From: JABDEZ01 sp965276955 | GTDB lineage: Bacteria > Bacteroidota > Bacteroidia > Chitinophagales > Chitinophagaceae | Reading direction: 5' to 3' | Assembly (NCBI GenBank): GCA_965276955.1 | Contig: CBDIBP010000041.1 | Location: 1 to 64,000 of the forward strand | DNA length: 64,000 bases | Shown here: positions 25,173-32,606 of the stretch, one piece after another | Layout of the letters: every line of letters begins with the position of its first letter | How positions within the stretch are numbered: position 1 is the first letter of the stretch | Notes under the pieces: model-generated | What the model was told of the DNA's origin: nothing | Seen by the model: only the letters and a program-made list of their open reading frames with translations | Database searches by the model: none | Position numbers and translations under genes: made by a program

Positions 25173-25208
25173 TATATGGGAACACCAAAGGTGTTCCCAT
25201 ATATTTTT
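25173..25208 (+). terminator. Strong terminator after the His-rich gene
   Basis: A perfect 14-base stem (TATATGGGAACACC / GGTGTTCCCATATA) with a 3-base loop is followed by TTTTT. The T-run is on the plus-strand side only, so it serves the His-rich gene, although it also lies just past the pfkA stop. Confidence 0.9.
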
Positions 25209-26193
25209 AGTGCGATAGCACATGTATCATCTCCAGCATATCCTTGCTGATGGGTGTATTTTCCTTTATCGCATTTTTAAAGGGGGTAAAAGTCAATTCA
25301 CCGTTCACTATACCGGCCATTACCTGGGTACGGTCTTCCCTAAGCGCATTTACCGCAGCAAAGCCCAGCCTGCTGGCCAGCACCCTGTCGGCATAGCTGG
25401 GAGGCCCACCACGCTGTATGTGGCCCAGAATGCAAGTGCGCGTATCCAGCAAAGGGAAGCGTTCTTTTATACGGGCAAATATCTCTCTGGCGCCCCCGCC
25501 GGCATAGTCGCCCTCGGCAACAACTAATATATGTACTGTTTTTTTGCGGCGCTCATCCTGGTCTATGCGGTTGAGCACATCATCTATATTATGTACCTGC
25601 TCAGGTATCAATATATCTTCTGCTCCGCAAGATATGCCACTGTTAAGCGCTATGTAGCCAGCATCGCGGCCCATCACTTCTATTACAAACAGGCGGTCAT
25701 GCGCTTCCGCAGTATCGCGTACTTTATCTATTGCCTCTACCGCAGTGTTCACCGCGGTATCAAAACCTATGGTATAGTCAGTACCCGCAAGGTCGTTATC
25801 TATAGTGCCGGGTATGCCAATTGCCGGTATGGTGTGCTGCTCAAAAAACGCTACAGCACCCCGAAAAGTGCCATCGCCACCTATAAGCACCAGCGCTTCT
25901 ATGCCATGTTTTTGCAGCTGGTCGTAAGCTTTTTGCATACCTTCATTAGTGAGAAATTCCTTGCTGCGTGCTGTTTTTAGTATAGTGCCACCCCTGTTGA
26001 TGATATTTGAAACATCAGTTGTCCTCATCTTAAAAATGTCACCTTCTATCATGCCTTGGTAACCTCGTTTTATCCCGTATATCTCCATGCCATGATACAA
26101 GCCGGTGCGTACTACTGCCCTTATTGCCGCATTCATACCCGGGCTATCGCCACCCGATGTCATTATGCCAATTTTATGGATGCTATTGCTCAT
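25207..26193 (-). CDS. pfkA: ATP-dependent 6-phosphofructokinase
   Basis: The enzyme phosphorylates fructose 6-phosphate to the 1,6-bisphosphate, the committed step of glycolysis. The 328-residue length fits the bacterial PfkA group. Motifs: ATP-binding MTSGGDSPGMNAA (11-23), IGGDGTFRGA (104-113), and the catalytic PGTIDND (128-134). The Gly in GGDG at 108 marks ATP use; pyrophosphate-dependent enzymes have Asp there. GYIALNSGISCGAEDILIPE and GHIQRGGPPSYADR are further substrate-site signatures. It is monocistronic and divergent from anmK. Confidence 0.96.
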   Translation of the reverse strand: MSNSIHKIGIMTSGGDSPGMNAAIRAVVRTGLYHGMEIYGIKRGYQGMIEGDIFKMRTTDVSNIINRGGTILKTARSKEFLTNEGMQKAYDQLQKHGIEALVLIGGDGTFRGAVAFFEQHTIPAIGIPGTIDNDLAGTDYTIGFDTAVNTAVEAIDKVRDTAEAHDRLFVIEVMGRDAGYIALNSGISCGAEDILIPEQVHNIDDVLNRIDQDERRKKTVHILVVAEGDYAGGGAREIFARIKERFPLLDTRTCILGHIQRGGPPSYADRVLASRLGFAAVNALREDRTQVMAGIVNGELTFTPFKNAIKENTPISKDMLEMIHVLSH

Positions 26194-26338
26194 GATGTCA
26201 ATTTATGGAAAAGTACAAAAATGTATGGGTGCATATCTTATTTATAAATTATCAATTCCTATACAGATATCTAAAAACTGCGCCACATAGCCCATTCGAT
26301 CGCCTTTAAATGGCTTGGTATGCTAATGCTGAAAAAAC

Positions 26339-26346
26339 TAAATTTG
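26339..26346 (+). promoter_or_regulatory. Possible promoter abutting the anmK start
   Basis: TAAATTTG fits the -7 consensus, and a TTG lies about 20 bases upstream, the expected -33 spacing. The ATG of anmK is at 26351, so transcription would start at or within the first codon. Either the mRNA is leaderless or the box is a chance match. Confidence 0.35.
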
Positions 26347-26350
26347 CAAC

Positions 26351-27448
26351 ATGGTATACAAAGTAATAGGCCTTATGTCTGGCAGCTCAATGGACGGACT
26401 TGATATAGTATATACACAACTGGAAGAAGTACGCGGCGCCTGGAAATTTGAGATATTGCATGCAGACTGCATACCATATACCGATGAGTGGGTGAACGCA
26501 CTGGAATATGCAGCCACCAAACCGGTGCAGGAATTTTTGCGCCTGCATACAAAGTATGGCAAGTACCTTGGCGACCAGGTGAATGCCTTTATAGAAAGAT
26601 ATGGTATAGACCACAAGGTACATTTTATAGCAAGTCATGGGCATACCATAATGCATGAGCCTGCAAACAGCACCACTTGCCAGATAGGCAATGGGGCCAT
26701 GATAGCAGCACTTACCGGTTTGCCGGTAATAGACAACCTGCGTGCGCTGGATGTGGCGCTGGGGGGGCAGGGTGCGCCTATAGTGCCTATTGGCGATAAG
26801 CTGCTGTTCGGCAATTATGAATACTGTTTGAACATTGGCGGCATATGCAACATTACTATACAGAGCCACGGCAAGCTGCAGGCATATGATATATGCCCTG
26901 CCAACCAGGTACTGAACCGCCTGGCCAAAAATGATGGTAAAGAAATGGATGAGGATGGGCTGATAGCCGCACAGGGCAGTGTGTTGCTGGACGTGCTAAC
27001 GGAACTGAACGACCAGGCCTATTATAAACGACCTGCGCCAAAATCGCTAAGCAATGAAGATGCCCAGAGCCTGGTATACCCAATGCTCTTTCAGAGTGCG
27101 CACAGCAATGCTGACCTTTTGCGCACTATTGTGGCCCATATAGCCGACCAGGTGACCGGGGCAGTGAAGCAACACCCCGCACAAGGCGATGCCCATATGC
27201 TGGTGACAGGTGGTGGCGCCTTTAACAAGTTTTTGGTAGCCCAGCTGAAAAGCAGCCTTGCCCCATTAGGGGTAACTGTGGAAGTACCGGACGACAGCAT
27301 TGTAAAATATAAAGAAGGGCTGGTGATGGCACTGATAGGTGCGCTAAGGTGGCGTGAAGAGAACACAGTACTGAGCAGTGTGACCGGGGCAGCCAAGGAT
27401 AGCATAGGTGGTACCATATGGATGGGGCATAGCTACAGTGCAGAGTAA
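26351..27448 (+). CDS. anmK: Anhydro-N-acetylmuramic acid kinase
   Basis: AnmK opens and phosphorylates 1,6-anhydro-MurNAc released from the cell wall, giving MurNAc 6-phosphate for recycling. The 365-residue protein begins with the family signature GLMSGSSMDGLD (7-18; Ser replaces the more usual Thr), then HFIASHGHT, ALTGLPVIDNLRALDVALGGQGAPIVPIGD (described by ends ALTGLP and VPIGD), LNIGGICNIT and the late ATP-site VTGGGAFN. It is a cytoplasmic protein of the ASKHA fold. No murQ etherase gene is adjacent. Its stop is 4 bases from that of the convergent membrane-protein gene. Confidence 0.94.
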   Translation: MVYKVIGLMSGSSMDGLDIVYTQLEEVRGAWKFEILHADCIPYTDEWVNALEYAATKPVQEFLRLHTKYGKYLGDQVNAFIERYGIDHKVHFIASHGHTIMHEPANSTTCQIGNGAMIAALTGLPVIDNLRALDVALGGQGAPIVPIGDKLLFGNYEYCLNIGGICNITIQSHGKLQAYDICPANQVLNRLAKNDGKEMDEDGLIAAQGSVLLDVLTELNDQAYYKRPAPKSLSNEDAQSLVYPMLFQSAHSNADLLRTIVAHIADQVTGAVKQHPAQGDAHMLVTGGGAFNKFLVAQLKSSLAPLGVTVEVPDDSIVKYKEGLVMALIGALRWREENTVLSSVTGAAKDSIGGTIWMGHSYSAE

Positions 27449-27452
27449 CAGG

Positions 27453-28112
27453 CTAAGAGACCTGTTCTTTTACTATCCTGTTAGCATCTACCCAATAGGC
27501 CAGCAGTATGTATATCCATTGGTATTGTGCTGCCCAGCCTAATGCATGTACAGAGGTGGGCACTGGCGAGAACTTGCCGGCTATATGGCCGAGTACCAAT
27601 AATACTACCAGTGTCCACAGCCCCCATTTACCTGCACCATTTTTAGCCTTCGTGGTTTGGAGGTAAAACATTAACCCGACCACAAACAGTATGCCTTCAA
27701 CTATTGCTGTAAGTACAGGCCAGTTCCACAGGCCAAGCCCTGCTTTTTCTGAATCGCCCAAAAATAAGGGTAGGTCGGGATGGTGTACTACCAGGTCAAG
27801 TACCCAGTGGCTGAGTACACATATGCCCAATACGAGGGCAGAACGGAAGTCTTTTTTTATTAACCAGTAAATGAAGCCGAATAAGGCTCCCCATACCGCC
27901 AGCATGAACAAGCTGTGCGAAAAAGGATAATAAATAAAATTGAATGGGAATTTGCTATTGCCGGGTTGCGGTGCAACCTTCTCTATATCCAGCAACAGCA
28001 GAAAGGGCCAAAGCAGATCAGCGAACTGTACTGCAATGAATATTGTACCTAATGACAGCTTTGGCGCAAACTTTTTAGCTCCTAACCCGAACCCAAAATG
28101 ACCGATGACCAT
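27453..28112 (-). CDS. Multi-spanning membrane protein, predicted metal-dependent hydrolase-like (DUF457 group)
   Basis: The product of about 219 residues has five to six membrane helices. The start MVIGHFGFGLGAKKFAP, with a His in the first segment, together with FADLLWPFLLLLDIE, YPFSHSLFMLAVWG and LSHWVLDLVVHHPDLPLF, gives the pattern of His/Asp residues in membrane segments seen in the YbcI/DUF457 group annotated as membrane-bound metal-dependent hydrolases. The reaction is not known. I chose the ATG at 28112, where the family similarity begins, over one at 28235 that would run through the whole divergent promoter region. It is divergent from a Crp/Fnr regulator gene that may control it. 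Confidence 0.75.
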   Translation of the reverse strand: MVIGHFGFGLGAKKFAPKLSLGTIFIAVQFADLLWPFLLLLDIEKVAPQPGNSKFPFNFIYYPFSHSLFMLAVWGALFGFIYWLIKKDFRSALVLGICVLSHWVLDLVVHHPDLPLFLGDSEKAGLGLWNWPVLTAIVEGILFVVGLMFYLQTTKAKNGAGKWGLWTLVVLLVLGHIAGKFSPVPTSVHALGWAAQYQWIYILLAYWVDANRIVKEQVS

Positions 28113-28140
28113 ATAGAAATGATTTTTGTGATGAATTATG

Positions 28141-28198
28141 GTAAAAGTATTTGGGATATAATTGTCAAAACTTGATATTTGATAAGAAATACTTTTAC
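28141..28198. promoter_or_regulatory. Perfect 12-base inverted repeat in divergent intergenic region
   Basis: GTAAAAGTATTT (28141-28152) and AAATACTTTTAC (28187-28198) are exact reverse complements separated by 34 bases. The repeat spans most of the 88-base gap between the divergent membrane-protein gene and the Crp/Fnr gene, and its right arm ends two bases before the regulator's ATG. It could be a paired operator for the regulator or an RNA stem at the start of its mRNA. Confidence 0.5.
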
Positions 28199-28200
28199 TT

Positions 28201-28791
28201 ATGGAGGATCTGAAGCAATATATACGTATGTACATGAATATTACAGACGAAGATCTGGATATTTTCGCGTCCTACTTTCATGTTACAATTCTTGCCAAAG
28301 GAGACTTTTTTTTGAAGGCTGGTAAGGTAAGTGACAAGTTCAGCTTCCAGAATTCGGGGCTGATGCGCGTATTTGCTTTTCATGAAGAAAAGGAAGTGAC
28401 CCAATGGATATCTTACAAAGGCAATATAATAACGGACATAAACAGCTTTGTGTTTGACGAGCCCAGTACTTTTAACATACAGGCGCTCAACGCATGCGAA
28501 CTATATACGATCAGTAAAAAGGATCACGATGAACTGCGTGTTGTAATGCCTAATTGGGCCGAGTTGGAGCGGCGATTATTGACGAGGTGCTTTGGCTTTA
28601 TGGAGAAAAGGGTCTTCTCCCTGCTTGCCCTAACAGCTGAAGAGCGATATAAATATATGTTCGCGCAAAATCCTGCATTATTTACAGAGGTGCCATTAAA
28701 ATACCTGGCGTCTATGATGGGAATGACGCCAGAGTCGCTAAGTAGGATCAGGAAAAGTATGGACCTTTATGCGCTGCCCCTGATCAACTAA
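28201..28791 (+). CDS. Crp/Fnr family transcription regulator
   Basis: The 196-residue protein has an N-terminal cyclic-nucleotide-binding-like beta-barrel (about 15-120) and a C-terminal Crp-type helix-turn-helix (about 148-190; FTEVPLKYLASMMGMTPESLSRIRK, given by its ends FTEVPL and LSRIRK). It has no N-terminal Cys cluster, so it is not an Fe-S FNR. The barrel lacks the canonical phosphate-binding RAA motif of Crp, so cAMP binding is doubtful. Such proteins are numerous in Bacteroidota and usually act on a neighbouring gene; the divergent membrane-protein gene is the obvious candidate. It overlaps the convergent CoA-binding gene by 4 bases at the stops. Confidence 0.88.
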   Translation: MEDLKQYIRMYMNITDEDLDIFASYFHVTILAKGDFFLKAGKVSDKFSFQNSGLMRVFAFHEEKEVTQWISYKGNIITDINSFVFDEPSTFNIQALNACELYTISKKDHDELRVVMPNWAELERRLLTRCFGFMEKRVFSLLALTAEERYKYMFAQNPALFTEVPLKYLASMMGMTPESLSRIRKSMDLYALPLIN

Positions 28792-29153
28792 TATTGGCCG
28801 GTGCTGAGCATCACCAGCGTACAAGATTCCAGCACGTTTATACCTTCTTTTGCAGCCATGCGTTCCAGTTCTTCATTCTCTGTACCGGGGTTGAAGATGA
28901 TGCGCTTAGGCTTAAGCCCTATAATATAATCGTAGTAAGGTTTTTGGTTGGTGGGGTTCAGGTACAGGGTCACTGTTTCCACCTCGGTAAGTGGTAAATG
29001 TTCTGTAGTTATCTCTATTCCATTCACAGTGCCATTTTTATTGCCTATCGCTACTACATCATAGCCTTTTTCCTTCAAGCGACGCATGGCCATATTGCTG
29101 TACCGGCCTGGGTTCTCTGATGCTCCTAACACAAGTGTTCTTCCTTTTTCCAT
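28788..29153 (-). CDS. CoA-binding domain protein (YccU-like)
   Basis: The 121-residue protein is a lone CoA-binding Rossmann domain of the CoA_binding_2 family. It starts TLVLGASENPGRYSNMAMRRL (seen as TLVLGASENPGRYS, the nucleotide loop) and ends with the typical KRIIFNPGTENEEL and GINVLESCTLVML. It is cytoplasmic. The fold binds CoA in larger succinyl-CoA synthetase-like proteins; the role of the stand-alone form is unknown. The stop overlaps that of the convergent Crp/Fnr gene by 4 bases. Confidence 0.88.
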   Translation of the reverse strand: MEKGRTLVLGASENPGRYSNMAMRRLKEKGYDVVAIGNKNGTVNGIEITTEHLPLTEVETVTLYLNPTNQKPYYDYIIGLKPKRIIFNPGTENEELERMAAKEGINVLESCTLVMLSTGQY

Positions 29154-29324
29154 AATGCTAAATTTACAAAGTTACTGATAGCGTACAGCTATAAAGACAT
29201 TGAAAAATGATGCCACAATAGAGTGTGCCTATCGAATATGAGTTAAAAATCATGAAGGGATACCGTTTCATTAAGTACCTTTCGTTAACTTTAATATCCT
29301 TACAAGGTCAATTATTCGTAGCAT

Positions 29325-30500
29325 ATGCAAACAGCGTATATAGTGGCAGGTTTCCGCACAGCAGTTGGTAAGTCAAAACGTGGTGGTTTTCGTTTTTATC
29401 GCCCCGAAGACCTTGCTGTAGATGTAATAAAGGGCTTATTAGCAAGTGTGCCGCAACTGGATCCGCAACTGGTAGACGATGTGCTGGTAGGAAATGCAGT
29501 GCCAGAGGCAGAGCAGGGATTGCAGGTGGGCCGTATAATAGCCAACAAAGCTGTGGGCGAGTGGGCTGCCGGCCTTACTGTGAACCGCTATTGCGGCAGC
29601 GGGCTGGAGACGATAGCCATAGCTACCGCAAAAATACAAACAGGACAGGCAGAATGCATTATAGCAGGTGGCACAGAGAGCATGAGCTTAGTGCCCACTG
29701 CGGGCTGGCGCACAATGCCTAATTACGAATACGCCAAGGATACGCCAGACTACTACTTGAGCATGGGCCTTACTGCCGAACAAGTGGCACAGGACTATAA
29801 AATAAGCAGGGAAGACCAGGATGCATTCGCATACCGTTCGCATCAAAGGGCTATAAACGCTATAAAGGAAGGTTACTTTAAGGACGGAATACTGCCCATA
29901 ACGGTGAAAGAGATATATGTGAATGAGAAAGGCAAAAAAGCAGAACGTGAATATATAGTAGATACAGATGAAGGACCACGTGCAGATACATCGATAGAAG
30001 CACTGGCAAAACTACCGCCTGTGTTCGCACAGGGAGGGAGTGTAACAGCAGGCAATTCCAGCCAAACATCGGACGGGGCTGCTTTTGTATTGGTGATGAG
30101 CGAGCGGTTGATGAACCAATTAGGGTTAACACCTATAGGAAGGCTGGTAGCCTGCACCAGTGCCGGGGTAGACCCACGCATAATGGGCATAGGGCCTATC
30201 AAGGCCGTTCCCAAAACATTGAAAGCCGCCGGTATGACACTGGACCAAATAGACCTGATAGAACTGAACGAGGCTTTTGCATCACAATCCATAGCTGTAG
30301 TGCGCAACCTGGGGATAGATGAGAATAGGTTGAATATAAATGGTGGAGCTATAGCGCTTGGCCATCCATTGGGTTGCAGTGGCGCTAAACTTACTGTGCA
30401 AATACTCCACGACCTGAAACGCCTGGATAAAAAATATGGTATCGTTACTGCATGTATTGGTGGAGGGCAGGGTATAGCAGGGATAATAGAAAGAATGTAA
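29325..30500 (+). CDS. Acetyl-CoA C-acyltransferase (thiolase)
   Basis: The enzyme cleaves 3-ketoacyl-CoA in beta-oxidation, or condenses two acyl-CoA units in reverse. The 391-residue length is typical of thiolase II. The nucleophile is Cys90 in NRYCGSGLE; the other catalytic elements are NEAFASQ (Asn), GGAIALGHPLGCSG (His) and CIGGGQG (second Cys near 380). It is cytoplasmic. No hydratase/dehydrogenase gene is next to it, so whether it serves degradation or synthesis cannot be decided; a FadA-type role is more usual for this group. It is monocistronic, ending at a terminator. Confidence 0.93.
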   Translation: MQTAYIVAGFRTAVGKSKRGGFRFYRPEDLAVDVIKGLLASVPQLDPQLVDDVLVGNAVPEAEQGLQVGRIIANKAVGEWAAGLTVNRYCGSGLETIAIATAKIQTGQAECIIAGGTESMSLVPTAGWRTMPNYEYAKDTPDYYLSMGLTAEQVAQDYKISREDQDAFAYRSHQRAINAIKEGYFKDGILPITVKEIYVNEKGKKAEREYIVDTDEGPRADTSIEALAKLPPVFAQGGSVTAGNSSQTSDGAAFVLVMSERLMNQLGLTPIGRLVACTSAGVDPRIMGIGPIKAVPKTLKAAGMTLDQIDLIELNEAFASQSIAVVRNLGIDENRLNINGGAIALGHPLGCSGAKLTVQILHDLKRLDKKYGIVTACIGGGQGIAGIIERM

Positions 30501-30521
30501 TTTTTATATAGGCTATGTGAT

Positions 30522-30553
30522 AAAACGGCGCAAAAAAGGTGCGCCGTTTTTTT
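30522..30553 (+). terminator. Terminator after the thiolase gene
   Basis: A perfect 10-base stem (AAAACGGCGC / GCGCCGTTTT) with a 9-base loop is followed by a T-run (TTTTTTT in all), 22 bases past the stop. Confidence 0.92.
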
Positions 30554-30645
30554 ATGCAGAAATGCTACGGATGGCTGACTTCATAAATTCCTGTAAAATT
30601 TTCTATCTATTTACCACACCCTTTATCCTTGCAGGTAAATTCTAT

Positions 30646-30653
30646 TACCTTTG
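30646..30653 (+). promoter_or_regulatory. -7 box of ddl
   Basis: TACCTTTG matches TAnnTTTG exactly, 26 bases before the ddl ATG at 30679. A clear -33 TTG at the right spacing is not seen. Confidence 0.45.
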
Positions 30654-30678
30654 GAAGTAATAACCTTCAAAGTTATCC

Positions 30679-31689
30679 ATGAAGAAAAATATTGCCTTGC
30701 TTGCAGGCGGCTACTCAGGAGAATATGCCATTTCGATACAGACCGCTGAAACCATAGCCCAGAACCTGGACAGTACCCTGTACAATACCTATAAGATAAT
30801 TGTGACCCGCGATGACTGGTGGCACGAAGCCAAGAAAGGGAAAATATCTGTAGATAAGAATGATTTCTCGCTTACCATAAATGGAGAAAAGATAGTATTC
30901 GATGCTGTGTTCATTGCCATACATGGCACGCCTGGAGAAGATGGCCGGATGCAGGGCTACCTGGATATGCTGCAGATACCGTACACATCCTGCAACGCCA
31001 TAGTATCAGCACTTACCTTTAATAAGAGCTATTGCAATAAAGTGGTGAAGTCCTTTAATGTGGTACATATCGCTAATTCGGTTCACCTGATAAAGAGCGA
31101 ACCTTACTCTATGGGCGCTGTGCTGGATGAACTGCGCTTGCCGGTATTTGTGAAGCCTAATGAAAGCGGCAGCAGCCTGGGTGTGAGTAAGGTGAAATCG
31201 GTAGAGGATCTTTTCCCTGCTATAGAAAAGGCATTTAAGGAAGATGACCAGGTATTGATAGAGGAATTTATAGAAGGCCGGGAGCTGACCATAGGTGTAT
31301 ACAAAGTGGGTGGATACCTGTACACCCTGCCGGCTACTGAAATAGAAAGCAAAAATGAGTTCTTTGATTACGAGGCCAAGTATACGCCCGGTGTGACCAA
31401 GGAAATAACGCCTGCCTTGATAGATGACAATATGAGGGAGCAACTGGAAAATAAAGCATCGTACATATACAGGCACCTGAACTGCCGTGGAGTGGTGCGT
31501 ATGGATTTTATATTGCAGAAAGGAACGGATAAGCTATATTTTCTTGAAGTGAACACTATGCCCGGCCAAAGTGAGAACAGCATTGTGCCGCAGCAGGTAA
31601 GAGCATCAGGACGGTCGCTGCAGGATTTTTATGGTACAATACTTGAGGATTGCCTGAAGACCCAGGCAAAGGTGCAACCAACTACATAA
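30679..31689 (+). CDS. ddl: D-alanine--D-alanine ligase
   Basis: Ddl joins two D-Ala units for peptidoglycan precursors, using ATP. The 336-residue ATP-grasp protein shows LLAGGYSGEYAIS (6-18), IHGTPGEDGRMQGYLDML (N-domain substrate site), PVFVKPNESGSSLGVSKV (ATP-grasp loop), VLIEEFIEGRELTIGV, and the metal site FLEVNTMPGQSENS near 291-304. It is cytoplasmic. It is followed after 20 bases by a membrane-anchored PASTA protein gene, a neighbour seen often in Bacteroidota and consistent with a cell-wall role for both. Confidence 0.95.
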   Translation: MKKNIALLAGGYSGEYAISIQTAETIAQNLDSTLYNTYKIIVTRDDWWHEAKKGKISVDKNDFSLTINGEKIVFDAVFIAIHGTPGEDGRMQGYLDMLQIPYTSCNAIVSALTFNKSYCNKVVKSFNVVHIANSVHLIKSEPYSMGAVLDELRLPVFVKPNESGSSLGVSKVKSVEDLFPAIEKAFKEDDQVLIEEFIEGRELTIGVYKVGGYLYTLPATEIESKNEFFDYEAKYTPGVTKEITPALIDDNMREQLENKASYIYRHLNCRGVVRMDFILQKGTDKLYFLEVNTMPGQSENSIVPQQVRASGRSLQDFYGTILEDCLKTQAKVQPTT

Positions 31690-31709
31690 AAAATATACTT
31701 TTGGCAGCA

Positions 31710-32606
31710 ATGGCTATGAAAAGTCCGATGAGAAAAACTTTTGCATTTAACCTGGTGGTGGTATTGCTGCTTTGTGCTACACTATATATGTTGTTCTTTG
31801 CCAGCCTGCGGTGGATAACGCGGCATGGTGAAGAAGTGGCCATACCAGGAGAATGCGGGAAGAATGCAAGCAGAGCAATGGCAGACCTGAAGAATGCCGG
31901 CTTTGATGTGTACCTGGATTCAACATATGACCCTAAGTTGCAACCATTCATGGTTCTGTCGCAAATGCCAGATAGTGGGTCGATAGTCAAGAAGGGCCGC
32001 ACCGTGTTTCTGACCATAAATAAAGCCGTAGCACCGGGTACGCCGATGCCCAACCTGGTGAGCCTATCGTTTCGCAGTGCTGAAATGATATTAAGGAACA
32101 ACAAATTGTTCCTGGGCGATACTACTATGAAGCCTGATATAGCTAAAGGTGCAGTACTGGCGCAACTATATAATGGTAAAGAAGTAAAACCGGGAGATGT
32201 AGTGCCGCAGGGCAGCAGAATAAGCCTGGTGATAGGTGATGGCCTGGGTATAACCGAGCTGAGCGTGCCAGATGTGATAGGGTATAGTGTGGATGAAGGA
32301 GTGAACAACCTGACCGGCAATGGACTGCAATATGTGCTAATAACCGATGGCGCTATAACCGACACTGCAACCGCGGTGATATACAACCAAAGCCCTAAAG
32401 CTATTAATGAGGTGGGGGCGCCTACCCGAATGAAGCAAGGCGATGTGATAAGTGTGTATGTGAAGCAAAACCCGACGCCCGAAGAGATACAAATGAATAA
32501 AAACCCGCCAAGAGCAGCAAATGACCCTGGAACGATAAATGACAATACTAATCAGGGTAGCCAGGACGTTAATAACGGGAGCGGACAAAATGAACCACCA
32601 CAGTGA
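31710..32606 (+). CDS. Membrane-anchored stand-alone PASTA protein
   Basis: The 298-residue protein has one N-terminal membrane span (about 12-33) and three PASTA domains (about 42-105, 111-176 and 184-252), each with a P-xx-x-G or LS.AE opening and a G-D-x-V/G-x-x-V closing turn. A Pro/Asn/Gln-rich tail of about 45 residues ends it. PASTA domains bind muropeptides or beta-lactams on kinases and PBPs; here neither a kinase nor a transpeptidase domain is present. I use the ATG at 31710; an upstream TTG at 31650 would run inside ddl and add an unlikely extension. Its stop overlaps the GTG start of the next gene. Confidence 0.87.
   Translation: MAMKSPMRKTFAFNLVVVLLLCATLYMLFFASLRWITRHGEEVAIPGECGKNASRAMADLKNAGFDVYLDSTYDPKLQPFMVLSQMPDSGSIVKKGRTVFLTINKAVAPGTPMPNLVSLSFRSAEMILRNNKLFLGDTTMKPDIAKGAVLAQLYNGKEVKPGDVVPQGSRISLVIGDGLGITELSVPDVIGYSVDEGVNNLTGNGLQYVLITDGAITDTATAVIYNQSPKAINEVGAPTRMKQGDVISVYVKQNPTPEEIQMNKNPPRAANDPGTINDNTNQGSQDVNNGSGQNEPPQ

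Noticed and set aside
25531..25980. Open frame of 149 codons on the plus strand opposite pfkA
   Set aside because: It is a shadow of pfkA; pfkA motifs cover the entire stretch.
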